Assembly (NCBI GenBank): GCA_030038765.1
Contig: JASHRA010000062.1
Span: 1-16,290, forward strand
DNA: 16,290 nucleotides
Direction of reading: 5' to 3'
From: Candidatus Dormiibacterota bacterium
GTDB lineage: Bacteria > Chloroflexota > Dormibacteria > Aeolococcales > Bog-877
A program made the position numbers and the translations under genes. Below the pieces are notes generated by a model. That model was not told the origin of the DNA and searched no databases. It saw only the letters and a list, made by a program, of their open reading frames with translations. Below, piece after piece: positions 6,963 through 13,555 of this stretch; position 1 is the stretch's first letter; every line of letters starts with the position of its first letter.

Positions 6963-7811
6963 TCACTTCTCGATGGGGGCCCGGACCAGGCTCCCCCACT
7001 CGGTCCAGGAGCCGTCGTAGTTGCGCACGTCGGGGTAGCCGAGCAGCTCGCGGAGCACGAACCAGCTGTGGGCGGAGCGCTCCCCGATGCGGCAGTAGGC
7101 GACCACCTGGAGGTCGGGCGAGATGCCCTGCTCCTCGTAGATGGCGCGCAGCTGGTCGGCGGGGAGGAAGGTCTCGGCCTCGGCGTCGACCGCCTTGCTC
7201 CAGGGGATGTTGCGGGCGCCGGGGATGTGCCCGGGCCGCTGGGCCGCCTCCCCGGGCAGGTGGTCGGGGGCGATCCGCTCACCCCTGAACTCCTCCGGCG
7301 AGCGGACGTCGACCAGCCCGTGGCCGCTCTGGCCCACGTAGTCCTTGGCCACCTGGTCGCGGTAGGCGCGGATGTCGTCGTGGCGCGCCGGCACGGGGTA
7401 GCTGGCGGGGCTCACCTGGGGCACGTCGGTGGTCAGGGGCCGGCCCTCGGCGGTCCACTTCTTGCGCCCCCCGTCGAGGAGCTGGACGGAGCGGTGGCCG
7501 TAGTACTTGAAGTACCAGTAGGCGTAGGCGGCGAACCAGTTCTTGTTGCCGCCGTAGAGCACGACCTTGGTCTCGGGGCCGATCCCCAGCTTGCCCACCA
7601 GCTGGGCGAAACCCTCGGGATCGACGAAGTCGCGCTCCAGCGGGCTCTGGAGGTCGTCGCGCCAGTGCACCCCCAGCGATCCCGGGATGTGTCCCTTGGC
7701 GTAGGCCTCGGTGTCCTCGTCGACGTCCAGCACCCGGAGGTCGGGGTCCCCCAGGTGCTCGGCCAGCCACTCGGTGCTGACCAGCGCGCTCGGATTGGCG
7801 TAGTCGCTCAT
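6963..7811 (-). CDS. Thiosulfate/3-mercaptopyruvate sulfurtransferase (two rhodanese domains)
   Basis: Transfers sulfane sulfur from thiosulfate or 3-mercaptopyruvate to a thiol acceptor or cyanide, by way of a cysteine persulfide. This 282-residue protein has an N-terminal inactive rhodanese domain (about 8-125, with AYAKGHIPGSLGVHW) and a C-terminal catalytic domain (about 150-278) with LVDVRSPEEF, HIPGARNIPW and the active-site loop CRIGERS with Cys240. The loop and overall sequence resemble actinobacterial CysA/SseA-type thiosulfate sulfurtransferases. Start ATG at 7811 has GGAG six bases upstream; another ATG five bases upstream is out of frame. It is preceded by a 226-base gap rich in inverted repeats, so expression may be controlled through its leader. 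Confidence 0.95.
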   Translation of the reverse strand: MSDYANPSALVSTEWLAEHLGDPDLRVLDVDEDTEAYAKGHIPGSLGVHWRDDLQSPLERDFVDPEGFAQLVGKLGIGPETKVVLYGGNKNWFAAYAYWYFKYYGHRSVQLLDGGRKKWTAEGRPLTTDVPQVSPASYPVPARHDDIRAYRDQVAKDYVGQSGHGLVDVRSPEEFRGERIAPDHLPGEAAQRPGHIPGARNIPWSKAVDAEAETFLPADQLRAIYEEQGISPDLQVVAYCRIGERSAHSWFVLRELLGYPDVRNYDGSWTEWGSLVRAPIEK

Positions 7812-7870
7812 CTCATGCTCCGTGGGCGGAGGCCGCGCCTCTCGGCGCCGCGCCCGCGCTGACTGAAGAT

Positions 7871-8018
7871 GGCGGTCCGGCGAAGTGCTAGCGGACCGCC
7901 GGTGGTGACCCCCTCGGGCCCACTGGGTCGCCTGCTCAGCTCACCCGCTCCGCCTACATCGGAGGCCGGGGCCGGTGAGCCACCTCATCCGCCATCCCCC
8001 AGAGCTCACCACCGAGCT
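7871..8018. other. Structured intergenic region with four inverted repeats
   Basis: Four stem-forming pairs follow one another: 7871-7879 with 7892-7900 (9 bp perfect, 12-base loop); 7904-7911 with 7925-7932 (8 bp, with one T-G pair if read on the plus strand); 7939-7945 with 7974-7980 (7 bp perfect, with an inner stem near 7947-7965); and 8003-8007 with 8014-8018 (5 bp). GCTCACC occurs at both 7939 and 8004, so GGTGAGC at 7974-7980 could pair with either copy. No ORF or known riboswitch core was recognised. It could be the 5' leader of the sulfurtransferase, the 3' end of the SCO1-TlpA transcript, or a separate plus-strand RNA. Confidence 0.45.
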
Positions 8019-8019
8019 A

Positions 8020-8025
8020 ATGCTA
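8020..8025 (-). promoter_or_regulatory. Possible -10 hexamer (TAGCAT) upstream of the sulfurtransferase
   Basis: TAGCAT on the minus strand sits in the most AT-rich spot of the region, just after the SCO1-TlpA stop. If used, the sulfurtransferase mRNA would have a leader of about 200 bases covering all four inverted repeats. TTGAAC occurs upstream at only 10 bases spacing, so it is not a normal -35. Confidence 0.3.
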
Positions 8026-8037
8026 CCAAAACGGTGT

Positions 8038-9642
8038 TCAAGCTCCGGCGGCGCTGAGGTCGCGCTGGAGCGAGGAGGACTGCAGCTGGCCGATCTGGAT
8101 CGCGGCCACCTTGCCCTCCGCGTCGACGAAGACCGCGACCGGCAGCCCGGGCACCCCGTAGCGGGTCGCCACCTGGCCCTGGCGGTCGAGCAGCGAGGGC
8201 AGGGGGATGCCGGCCTGGCGCAGGTAGCCGGCGGCGGTGGCGCGCGACTGCTGGTAGTCGACCAGCAGCACCCTGAGGCCCGAGGCCCCAGCCGCCGAGG
8301 CGACCAGGTGGAGGTCGGCCCGGCAGTTGTCGCACCAGCTGGCCCAGAAGTCGATCAGGACCGGGTGGCCCAGCTCCTGGGTGAGGCTCACCTCCCCGCC
8401 CACCGTGCTGGGCAGCTGGAACTGGGGCGCCGGCTGGCCCACCGTGGCCACCCCCGAGGAACTGCTGGGCAGGGTGGTGTAGATGCCCTGCTGCTGGAGC
8501 AGGGGATCGATGCTCCGGAGCAGGGACTGGGGCGTCCAGGCGCCGCCCTGGCGCTGCTCCTCCCGACCCTGGGCGTCGAGGTACTTGTAGATGGTGCGGG
8601 GGATGGTGCTGGCGCTCAGGGTGGGCTGGTCCTGGACCTCGTCGGTGACCAGGCCGTCGGCGTTGACGATGTCGACCACCGAGGCGTGGAGGATGTTGTA
8701 GGGCTCCGGCTGGCCCGTGAACATGTCCACCGGCGGGGCCTGCCCGTCCCAGGAGTCGAGCTGGATGGGAGGCACCTTGAGCTCGCTCCAGAACTGGTCC
8801 AGAGTGGCGCTGCTGCCGGTCAGGAGGGGCCAGGGCAGGTCGAAGTAACGCTGGTACTTGGTGAGGATGGCCGGGCTGTCGTCGGCCGGGTCCTGGGTCA
8901 CCTCCACGATCTGGACCTGGCTCAGCAGCTGGTGCTGGGCCAGCAGGCGGTGGAGCTGGAGCAGGGCCGCCGCCACCAGGGGGCAGGTCTCCTGGCACTC
9001 GGTGAGGAAGGAGGCCAGGACCAGGATCCGGCCCCGGTACTGGCTCAGCCGGACCGGCCTGCCCTGCTGGTCCTCGAGGGTCAGGTCGGGCAGGCTCATG
9101 ACCGTCCCGGCGGCCAGCTGGAGGCCGTAGTTGACCTCCACGTTGCCGCCGTAGGCGGCGCTGGGACGGAGCTGGGCGCCGCTCGGCCCGGGGCTCAGGC
9201 TGAGCGTGAAGAGGAGCGGGTTGACGCCCTTGCCGCTGACCGAGAGGTCGACCTGGCGCTGGTCCACGAGGCGGCCCCGGCCGGGCCGCTCCAGCACCAG
9301 CCGGGCGGCCCGGTAGCGACCCCGCGGCACCGAGCTGAGGTAGAGGTTGTCGGCCGCCGGGGCCTGCCAGTGGCCGGGCAGGCGGAGCTCGGCGGCCGGC
9401 ACCCGGATGGGCATCCAGCCCTGGCCCTTGGCCTCGGGCAGGAGGGCCAGGCCCACCGCCCGGGCCTCGGTGGAGAGGGGTGCCGCGTGGGCTGGCGGGG
9501 CGGCGACGCTGAGCAGCACCAGCACCTGCCCGGAGGCGGGCCGGGAGGGCCGCAGCAGGGCGGCCGCGCCCAGCCCCACGGCGGCCAGGAAGAGCAGCAG
9601 CGCCGAGCCGGCCAGGAGCCGGAGCCGGATCGAGTGGCTCAC
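8038..9642 (-). CDS. Exported SCO1/SenC - TlpA-like thioredoxin fusion protein
   Basis: This 534-residue protein is anchored by an N-terminal helix (about 7-30), with the rest predicted outside the membrane. Residues about 38-170 form a beta-rich domain resembling DUF4382 (weak match by eye). A SCO1/SenC domain follows (about 183-355) with the copper-binding CQETC (Cys216, Cys220) and His319 in ILHASVVD. After a linker comes a TlpA/ResA-like thioredoxin domain (about 400-530) with WCDNC (437-440) and cis-Pro501 in GLPVAVF. SCO1 proteins deliver copper to, or reduce, the CuA site of cytochrome oxidase, and TlpA-like partners reduce SCO or CuA thiols. Having both in one chain suggests a self-contained copper/thiol module. 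The GTG start at 9642 lacks a clear Shine-Dalgarno. No oxidase gene is in the window. Confidence 0.88.
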   Translation of the reverse strand: MSHSIRLRLLAGSALLLFLAAVGLGAAALLRPSRPASGQVLVLLSVAAPPAHAAPLSTEARAVGLALLPEAKGQGWMPIRVPAAELRLPGHWQAPAADNLYLSSVPRGRYRAARLVLERPGRGRLVDQRQVDLSVSGKGVNPLLFTLSLSPGPSGAQLRPSAAYGGNVEVNYGLQLAAGTVMSLPDLTLEDQQGRPVRLSQYRGRILVLASFLTECQETCPLVAAALLQLHRLLAQHQLLSQVQIVEVTQDPADDSPAILTKYQRYFDLPWPLLTGSSATLDQFWSELKVPPIQLDSWDGQAPPVDMFTGQPEPYNILHASVVDIVNADGLVTDEVQDQPTLSASTIPRTIYKYLDAQGREEQRQGGAWTPQSLLRSIDPLLQQQGIYTTLPSSSSGVATVGQPAPQFQLPSTVGGEVSLTQELGHPVLIDFWASWCDNCRADLHLVASAAGASGLRVLLVDYQQSRATAAGYLRQAGIPLPSLLDRQGQVATRYGVPGLPVAVFVDAEGKVAAIQIGQLQSSSLQRDLSAAGA

Positions 9643-9643
9643 C

Positions 9644-9666
9644 CGGGACCGGTCCCGACCCGGGAC
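9644..9666 (-). promoter_or_regulatory. Palindrome and competing hairpin before the SCO1-TlpA start
   Basis: A perfect 14-base palindrome (9644-9657) touches the GTG start region, and an overlapping 5-bp hairpin (9652-9656 with 9662-9666) shares half of it. The whole gap to the upstream gene is only 31 bases. It could be an operator, a weak terminator or a translation-control structure; GC-rich chance is also possible. Confidence 0.25.
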
Positions 9667-9673
9667 GGGCCGG

Positions 9674-10021
9674 CTAGTGGTCCTCCCACTCCGGCCGCTT
9701 GCGGAACAGCCCGCCCCAGCCGAGGTGGAACCAGCGCTCCTCCTGGTAGTCGGGCAGGAGCGCCACCTGGGCCGGGTCGATGCTGGTGTGGACCGCGCTG
9801 AGCGTGATCCGGCTCACCTGGTCGGCCGCCACCTCGGCCAGGCGGCCGCCCTCCCTCAGCTTGACCGCCAGGCCGTGGAAGATGTCGGCCGCCTCGTCGC
9901 CGAGCAGGGACTCGGTGGTGCCGAACTCGGCGCCGGCGGCGTCGAGGATGGGGGCGTGGTAGGGGGTGCGGGGCCAGGCCACCGCCTGGTCCTGGTCGCC
10001 GCTCGCTTCGGGGTCGGACAT
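9674..10021 (-). CDS. Small PRC-barrel-like conserved protein
   Basis: This 115-residue soluble protein is not firmly identified. The core PILDAAGAEFGTTESLLGDE (about 24-43), DIFHGLAVKL (46-55) and AADQVSRITLSAVHTSI (65-81) has the strand pattern and spacing of PRC-barrel-like domains, which are small beta-barrels that bind partners or RNA in other proteins. The C-terminus is aromatic and charged (RWFHLGWGGLFRKRPEWEDH). There is no signal peptide or membrane helix. The ATG start at 10021 has an excellent GAGGAG six bases upstream. It lies 31 bases before the SCO1-TlpA gene and 63 bases after the PPOX gene, and may be co-transcribed with both. Confidence 0.75.
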   Translation of the reverse strand: MSDPEASGDQDQAVAWPRTPYHAPILDAAGAEFGTTESLLGDEAADIFHGLAVKLREGGRLAEVAADQVSRITLSAVHTSIDPAQVALLPDYQEERWFHLGWGGLFRKRPEWEDH

Positions 10022-10053
10022 GGGCAGCTCCTCAGTTGGGCGCGGGCAGAGAC

Positions 10054-10059
10054 ATCGTA
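10054..10059 (-). promoter_or_regulatory. Possible -10 hexamer (TACGAT) before the PRC-barrel-like gene
   Basis: TACGAT on the minus strand, about 32 bases before the ATG, would give a leader of about 26 bases containing the GAGGAG ribosome binding site. No -35 was recognised. Confidence 0.3.
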
Positions 10060-10084
10060 GGCGAGCTCCCTCCGCGGCCCCGGC

Positions 10085-10477
10085 TCAGAGCCCCCAGCTG
10101 GACCAGGAGCTGACGCCGATGAGGTAGCTGATCCGCGCCACCGCGTCGGCGTAGTCGTGGCCGGTGTAACGCTGGCTGAGGCGGTGGATGTCGGCGATCG
10201 CCCGCTCCCCGGTCCGGACCTCCTCCACCTCCCCCCGCAGCTGCACCGAGCGATAGGGGTCGTCGGCGTCGAAGACGGCCACCGCCACCCGGGGGTCCCG
10301 GGCCAGGTTGCGCTCCTTGGCCCGCCCCAGCCGGGTGTTGACCAGGACCCGGTCCCCCTCCAGGTCGAACCAGACGACCGTGGCGTGGGGCGCCCCGCGC
10401 TCGTCCAGGGTCGCCACCGTGGCCAGGTTGGGCGCCTCCAGGAACTGGCGCAGCGTCGCCGGCAGGGCCTCAGTCAC
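10085..10477 (-). CDS. PPOX-class (pyridoxamine 5'-phosphate oxidase-fold) oxidoreductase
   Basis: This 130-residue split-barrel protein is of the type that binds FMN or F420 and reduces small substrates. It has LATVATLDERGAPHATVVWF (18-37), DRVLVNTRLGRAKERNLARDPRVAV (42-66) and the C-terminal VSSWSSWGL, which match short TIGR-type PPOX F420-dependent family members. The cofactor cannot be decided by eye. The GTG start at 10477 lies inside the end of the HtrA gene (8-base overlap, different frame), and no Shine-Dalgarno is visible, so translation is probably coupled to HtrA. Length is normal for the family. Confidence 0.88.
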   Translation of the reverse strand: MTEALPATLRQFLEAPNLATVATLDERGAPHATVVWFDLEGDRVLVNTRLGRAKERNLARDPRVAVAVFDADDPYRSVQLRGEVEEVRTGERAIADIHRLSQRYTGHDYADAVARISYLIGVSSWSSWGL

Positions 10478-11537
10478 AGGCGCTGGCCGTGAGCTGGCCG
10501 AGGGTGAGCTTGATCGTGGCCTTGCTCCCGCTGGGCTGCGTCACCGAGAGCGTGATCGACTTGCCCGGGCTGAGGTTGGCGAGGTCGTCGGTGAGGTCCT
10601 GCACCGCCGGCGTCGCCTGCCCGTCGACGGCGGTGATGACGTCCTGGGCCTTGAGCCCGGAGGCGGTCACCGCCGAGCGCGTGACCGAGGTCACGAGGAC
10701 GCCGTCGTCCTGGCCGTTGGAGCCGGTCACCTGCTCCACCTCGACCCCGATGCAGGCGCGCCCCGACGTCTCCACCTTGCCGTACTTGGCGATCTGGCCG
10801 GCGATGTTGGCGACCACGTTGCTGGAGATGGCGAAGCCGATCCCGGAGGCCTCGGAGCCGCCCAGCTGGGTGTCCACCGCGGCCAGGGTGGGGATGCCCA
10901 CGACCTGGCCCGAGAGATCGACCAGGGCGCCCCCGGAGTTGCCCGGGTTGATCGCCGCCGAGGTCTGGATGACGTCGGGCAGGGTGACCCCGTTGGGCTC
11001 CGAGACGGTCCGCCCCAGGGCGCTGATGATGCCCTCGGTGGCCGAGCTCTGGAAGCCGAGCGGGTTGCCGATGGCCATCACGATGTCGCCCACCTGGAGC
11101 TGGGAGGAGTTGGCGAAGGTGGCCGCGTGCAGCCCGGTGGCGTTGATGTGGATCACGGCCAGGTCGTCGGGGGGGAAGTTGCTGACCAGCGTGCCGGGGA
11201 ACTCGCGCCCGTCGGCCAGGGTGACCTCGAACTTCTTGAAGCCGTCGGCCACGTGGTTGTTGGTGACGATGTCGCCCTGGGTGTTGAAGATGATCCCGGA
11301 GCCGAGGTCGGAGCTGGTCTCGATCTGGACCACAGCCGGGCTCAGCTCCTTGTAGAGGTCGACGTAGGCCTGCTGCAGCGCCAGCAGGGACTGGGAGAGG
11401 TCGGCGGGCGAGAGCTTGTGGCTGGGGATGTCGCTGACCTTGGGCGCCTTCCCGTGCGGCGCCGCCGGGGAGCAGCTGACGAGGGCGGCGGTCGCCAGCA
11501 GCAGCGCCGGGAGCGCCGCCCAGGCCATTCTTCTCAT
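10470..11537 (-). CDS. HtrA/DegP-like S1C serine protease, predicted lipoprotein
   Basis: Envelope quality-control protease of 355 residues. An N-terminal signal (MRRMAWAALPALLLATAALVS) ends in a lipobox-like LVSC, so Cys22 is probably lipidated. The trypsin-like domain (about 60-250) has an intact triad: His95 in VTNNHVADG, Asp125 in PPDDLAVIHI and Ser201 in INPGNSGGAL. A PDZ domain follows (about 260-350), with DGVLVTSVTRSAVTASGLKAQDVITAVDGQ in two parts. ATG at 11537 is chosen because it starts the signal peptide and has GGAGG 11 bases upstream. An in-frame ATG at 11579 would add a 14-residue non-signal extension and has no ribosome binding site. The stop overlaps the PPOX start. It is divergent from the enoyl-CoA hydratase gene. 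Confidence 0.95.
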   Translation of the reverse strand: MRRMAWAALPALLLATAALVSCSPAAPHGKAPKVSDIPSHKLSPADLSQSLLALQQAYVDLYKELSPAVVQIETSSDLGSGIIFNTQGDIVTNNHVADGFKKFEVTLADGREFPGTLVSNFPPDDLAVIHINATGLHAATFANSSQLQVGDIVMAIGNPLGFQSSATEGIISALGRTVSEPNGVTLPDVIQTSAAINPGNSGGALVDLSGQVVGIPTLAAVDTQLGGSEASGIGFAISSNVVANIAGQIAKYGKVETSGRACIGVEVEQVTGSNGQDDGVLVTSVTRSAVTASGLKAQDVITAVDGQATPAVQDLTDDLANLSPGKSITLSVTQPSGSKATIKLTLGQLTASACD

Positions 11538-11542
11538 CTGGC

Positions 11543-11548
11543 TAGAAT
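11543..11548 (+). promoter_or_regulatory. Possible -10 hexamer (TAGAAT) for the enoyl-CoA hydratase gene
   Basis: TAGAAT on the plus strand, with TG four bases upstream, lies in the divergent HtrA/hydratase gap. It would start transcription near 11555, giving a leader of about 50-60 bases that contains the GGGAGGGA at 11603. No -35 is evident, and the site overlaps the HtrA leader. Confidence 0.25.
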
Positions 11549-11602
11549 CCTCCGCCCCCACCCCTGATTCGGGCAACATCTGAGTTGAGCGGCCGGCGCA
11601 CC

Positions 11603-11610
11603 GGGAGGGA
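11603..11610 (+). promoter_or_regulatory. Strong Shine-Dalgarno without a normal start codon after it
   Basis: GGGAGGGA is followed, six bases later, by the in-frame codon ACG at 11617, which would begin a peptide reading EELVHYRTAGAVARIEL, a normal N-terminus for the hydratase family. No ATG, GTG or TTG occurs in that frame between the stop at 11581 and the GTG at 11653. A second SD-like GGAGGAG is at 11619-11625, directly before an in-frame CTG at 11626. Confidence 0.4.
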
Positions 11611-11652
11611 GCGGATACGGAGGAGCTGGTTCACTACCGAACGGCCGGGGCG

Positions 11653-12393
11653 GTGGCCCGCATCGAGCTGGACAGCCCCCGCAACCGCAACGCCCTCTCC
11701 GGCGCGCTCCTGCAGCAGCTCGACGCCCGGGTGGCGGAGGCAGTCTCCGACGCCGCGGTGCGGGTCCTCCTGCTGAGCCACGCCGGGCCCTCCTTCTGCT
11801 CCGGCGCCGACCTCCGCGAGCAGGCGGCCAGCCTGCACCGGGGCGTGCCCGGCCCCGGCGTGGGCGCCCTGGCCCCACTCTTCCGCCGCCTGCTGGACGC
11901 GCCCAAGCCGGTCGTCTGCCGGGTCGGGGGGCCGGCCCGGGCTGGCGGGGTGGGCCTGGTCGCCGCCTGCGACCTGGCCCTGGCGGCGGAGTCCGCGGAC
12001 TTCGCCACCGGCGAGGTGCGCCTGGGCCTGGCCCCGGCGGTGCTGGCGGTGGTGGCGCTGCCCAAGCTCGGGCGCGCCGCCGCGGCCCGGCTCTTCCTCA
12101 CCGGGGCCGCCATCTCGGCCCGGGAGGCGGAGCGGATCGGCCTCGTCTCCCGGACCCTGCCCGACCCGGAGCTGGACGGGGCCGTGGAGGAGACCGTGGC
12201 CCAGCTCCTGGAGGGCGAGCCGGGGGCCCTGGCGGCGGCCAAGCGGGTGCTCCAGACGGTTCCCGGCCTGCCCCGTGAGCGCGCCCTGGAGGAGATGGCC
12301 GAGCTCTCCCGCCAGCTCTTCTCCAGCCCGGCGGCCCAGGAGGGGATCAGCGCCTTCCTGGAGCACCGCCGCCCCTCCTGGGGCCACGGCTGA
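11653..12393 (+). CDS. Enoyl-CoA hydratase/isomerase-family protein (methylglutaconyl-CoA hydratase-like)
   Basis: Crotonase-fold enzyme acting on an acyl-CoA, probably in fatty acid or leucine-type degradation. From the GTG at 11653 it has 246 residues: RNRNALSGALL (10-20), the oxyanion-hole SFCSGADL (47-54), and VGGPARAGGVGLVAACDLAL (91-110) followed by GEVRLGLAPAV (120-130). The AGGVGLVAACD pattern resembles methylglutaconyl-CoA hydratases. Glu121 matches the second catalytic Glu; the first is replaced by Gly, as in several family members. This start removes the usual first strand: the upstream in-frame sequence EELVHYRTAGA looks like the true N-terminus, reachable only from ACG 11617 or CTG 11626. 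The coordinates use the first conventional start and may be about 12 residues short. Confidence 0.88.
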   Translation: MARIELDSPRNRNALSGALLQQLDARVAEAVSDAAVRVLLLSHAGPSFCSGADLREQAASLHRGVPGPGVGALAPLFRRLLDAPKPVVCRVGGPARAGGVGLVAACDLALAAESADFATGEVRLGLAPAVLAVVALPKLGRAAAARLFLTGAAISAREAERIGLVSRTLPDPELDGAVEETVAQLLEGEPGALAAAKRVLQTVPGLPRERALEEMAELSRQLFSSPAAQEGISAFLEHRRPSWGHG

Positions 12394-12419
12394 GCTTCCG
12401 TCGCCGGCTCCGGCCTGCT

Positions 12420-12425
12420 TAGACT
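12420..12425 (+). promoter_or_regulatory. Possible -10 hexamer (TAGACT) before the asparaginase gene
   Basis: TAGACT lies 24 bases before the GTG start in the 55-base gap after the hydratase gene. The same hexamer stands before the Wzm gene at 16125-16130. No clear -35 is present. Confidence 0.3.
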
Positions 12426-12448
12426 GGCCCGGGCGAGGACCGCTCCCG

Positions 12449-13483
12449 GTGCCGACGGTCCCCCCGACAGAGGAGACCCAGCCGCTGACCACCCTGACCT
12501 CGAGCGCGCCCGCCCTGCTGGCCCTGGTGCGGCGCGGGCCGGCGGTGGAGATGGCGGTGCGGGGGCACCTGGCGCTGGTGGACGCGAGCGGGCGGCTGCT
12601 GCGCTCCCTCGGCGACCCCGCGGTCGAGACCACCCTGCGGAGCGCCTCCAAGCCGCTCCAGGCGGCCAGCTTCGTGGAGTCGGGGGCCGCCGCGGCGCTG
12701 GGACTGGGCTCCGAGAGCGTGGCCATCGCCAGCTCCTCCCACCACGGGGAGCCGGCCCACGTGGCGGCAGCGCGGGCCCTGCTGGCCGCCGCCGGGCTCC
12801 GCGAGGAGCAGCTCCGCTGCGGCGTCCACCCCCCCAGCGACCCCGAGGCGGCGGCCCAGCTCTACCGCGCCGGCGGCACTCCCAGCCAGATCCACAACAA
12901 CTGCTCCGGGAAGCACTCCGCCATGCTGGCCACCTGCGCCCGCCGGGGCTGGTCGCTGGACACCTACCTGGAGCGTCAGCACCCGCTCCAGGAGGAGATC
13001 GCGGCCCGGGTGGCGCGCCACGCCGGCCTGGAGCCGGAGCACCTCCCCTACGGCACCGACGGCTGCGGCCTGCCCACGTTCGTCATGCCGCTCCAGGCCT
13101 TCGCCCGGGCCCTGGCCAGCGCCGCCGCCTCCGACCCGGCGGTGCGGGAGTGCCAGGCGGCGATGGCGGAGCACCCCTTCCTCATCGGCGGCACCACCTC
13201 CTACGACACCGCCCTCCTGGCCGCCGCCGGGGACCGGCTCACGGCCAAGAGCGGGGCCGCCGCCCTCTTCGGCGCCGTCGCCCGCGACGGCAGCTGGGCG
13301 CTGGCCCTGAAGCTGGAGTCGGGAGCGCCCACCGGCCTGCCCCAGATCGCCACCCGGGCCCTGCAGCAGCTCGACCTGCTGCCCGGGGAGCTGCCCCCGG
13401 CGCTGGCCGAGGCGGCCGATCCCCGGCTCCACAACTGGGTGGGCCGGGAGGTGGGCTCGGTCGAGGCCTGCCTGCAGCTGTGA
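12449..13483 (+). CDS. L-asparaginase, class 3 (asparaginase II / ReAV type)
   Basis: Hydrolyses L-asparagine to aspartate and ammonia. The 344-residue product has LVRRGPAVEMAVRGHLALVD (26-45), LRSASKPLQ (63-71), SHHGEPAH (97-104), HNNCSGKHSAML (149-160), YGTDGCGLPTF (201-211) and TAKSGAA (265-271). Compared with the Rhizobium ReAV enzyme as I recall it (Ser48/Lys51, Ser80, Zn ligands Cys135/Lys138/Cys189), Ser65/Lys68, Ser97 and Cys152/Lys155/Cys206 sit at identical spacings (32, 87 and 54 residues), so the catalytic and zinc sites appear intact; Lys267 would be the second lysine. GTG at 12449 is chosen because GAGGA lies nine bases upstream and the family N-terminus begins soon after. The first 20 residues are not conserved, so the exact start is uncertain. 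Confidence 0.93.
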   Translation: MPTVPPTEETQPLTTLTSSAPALLALVRRGPAVEMAVRGHLALVDASGRLLRSLGDPAVETTLRSASKPLQAASFVESGAAAALGLGSESVAIASSSHHGEPAHVAAARALLAAAGLREEQLRCGVHPPSDPEAAAQLYRAGGTPSQIHNNCSGKHSAMLATCARRGWSLDTYLERQHPLQEEIAARVARHAGLEPEHLPYGTDGCGLPTFVMPLQAFARALASAAASDPAVRECQAAMAEHPFLIGGTTSYDTALLAAAGDRLTAKSGAAALFGAVARDGSWALALKLESGAPTGLPQIATRALQQLDLLPGELPPALAEAADPRLHNWVGREVGSVEACLQL

Positions 13484-13499
13484 GGCCGCCCGGCCGATC

Positions 13500-13523
13500 G
13501 TGACCCGGGCGCGACCGGGTCGC
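13500..13523 (+). terminator. Hairpin after the asparaginase gene
   Basis: GTGACCCGG (13500-13508) pairs with CCGGGTCGC (13515-13523), including one T-G pair, around a six-base loop. It starts 17 bases after the stop. No T-tract follows. It overlaps an 11-base tandem repeat (13510-13531). Confidence 0.4.
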
Positions 13524-13531
13524 GACCGGGG
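13510..13531. repeat. 11-base tandem duplication
   Basis: CGCGACCGGGT is followed directly by CGCGACCGGGG. The second copy can compete for the hairpin arm at 13500-13508. It lies between the asparaginase stop and the GtrA-like gene, 25 bases before the latter's first start. Confidence 0.5.
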
Positions 13532-13555
13532 CCCGCGGCGGCCCCTGATAACCTC

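Noticed and set aside
5523..7862. 779-codon plus-strand open frame across the malic enzyme and sulfurtransferase genes
   Set aside because: It is antisense to two clearly recognised enzymes, has low-complexity G/A/V/L/H/Q/D composition typical of high-GC shadow frames, and matches no family.
7945..8009. Possible short leader peptides (13 or 22 codons) before the sulfurtransferase on the minus strand
   Set aside because: They lack a clear ribosome binding site, contain no cysteine run like known sulfur-responsive uORFs, and are easily expected by chance.
7812..8037. Known riboswitch or T-box leader
   Set aside because: I searched by eye for SAM, SAH, TPP, cobalamin and T-box core motifs and saw none; only generic stems are supported.
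7975..9801. 608-codon plus-strand open frame opposite the SCO1-TlpA gene
   Set aside because: Shadow frame with biased composition; the minus strand encodes recognisable catalytic motifs.
11538..11579. Upstream ATG start at 11579 for the HtrA gene
   Set aside because: It has no ribosome binding site and would place 14 polar residues before the signal peptide; ATG 11537 begins the signal sequence.
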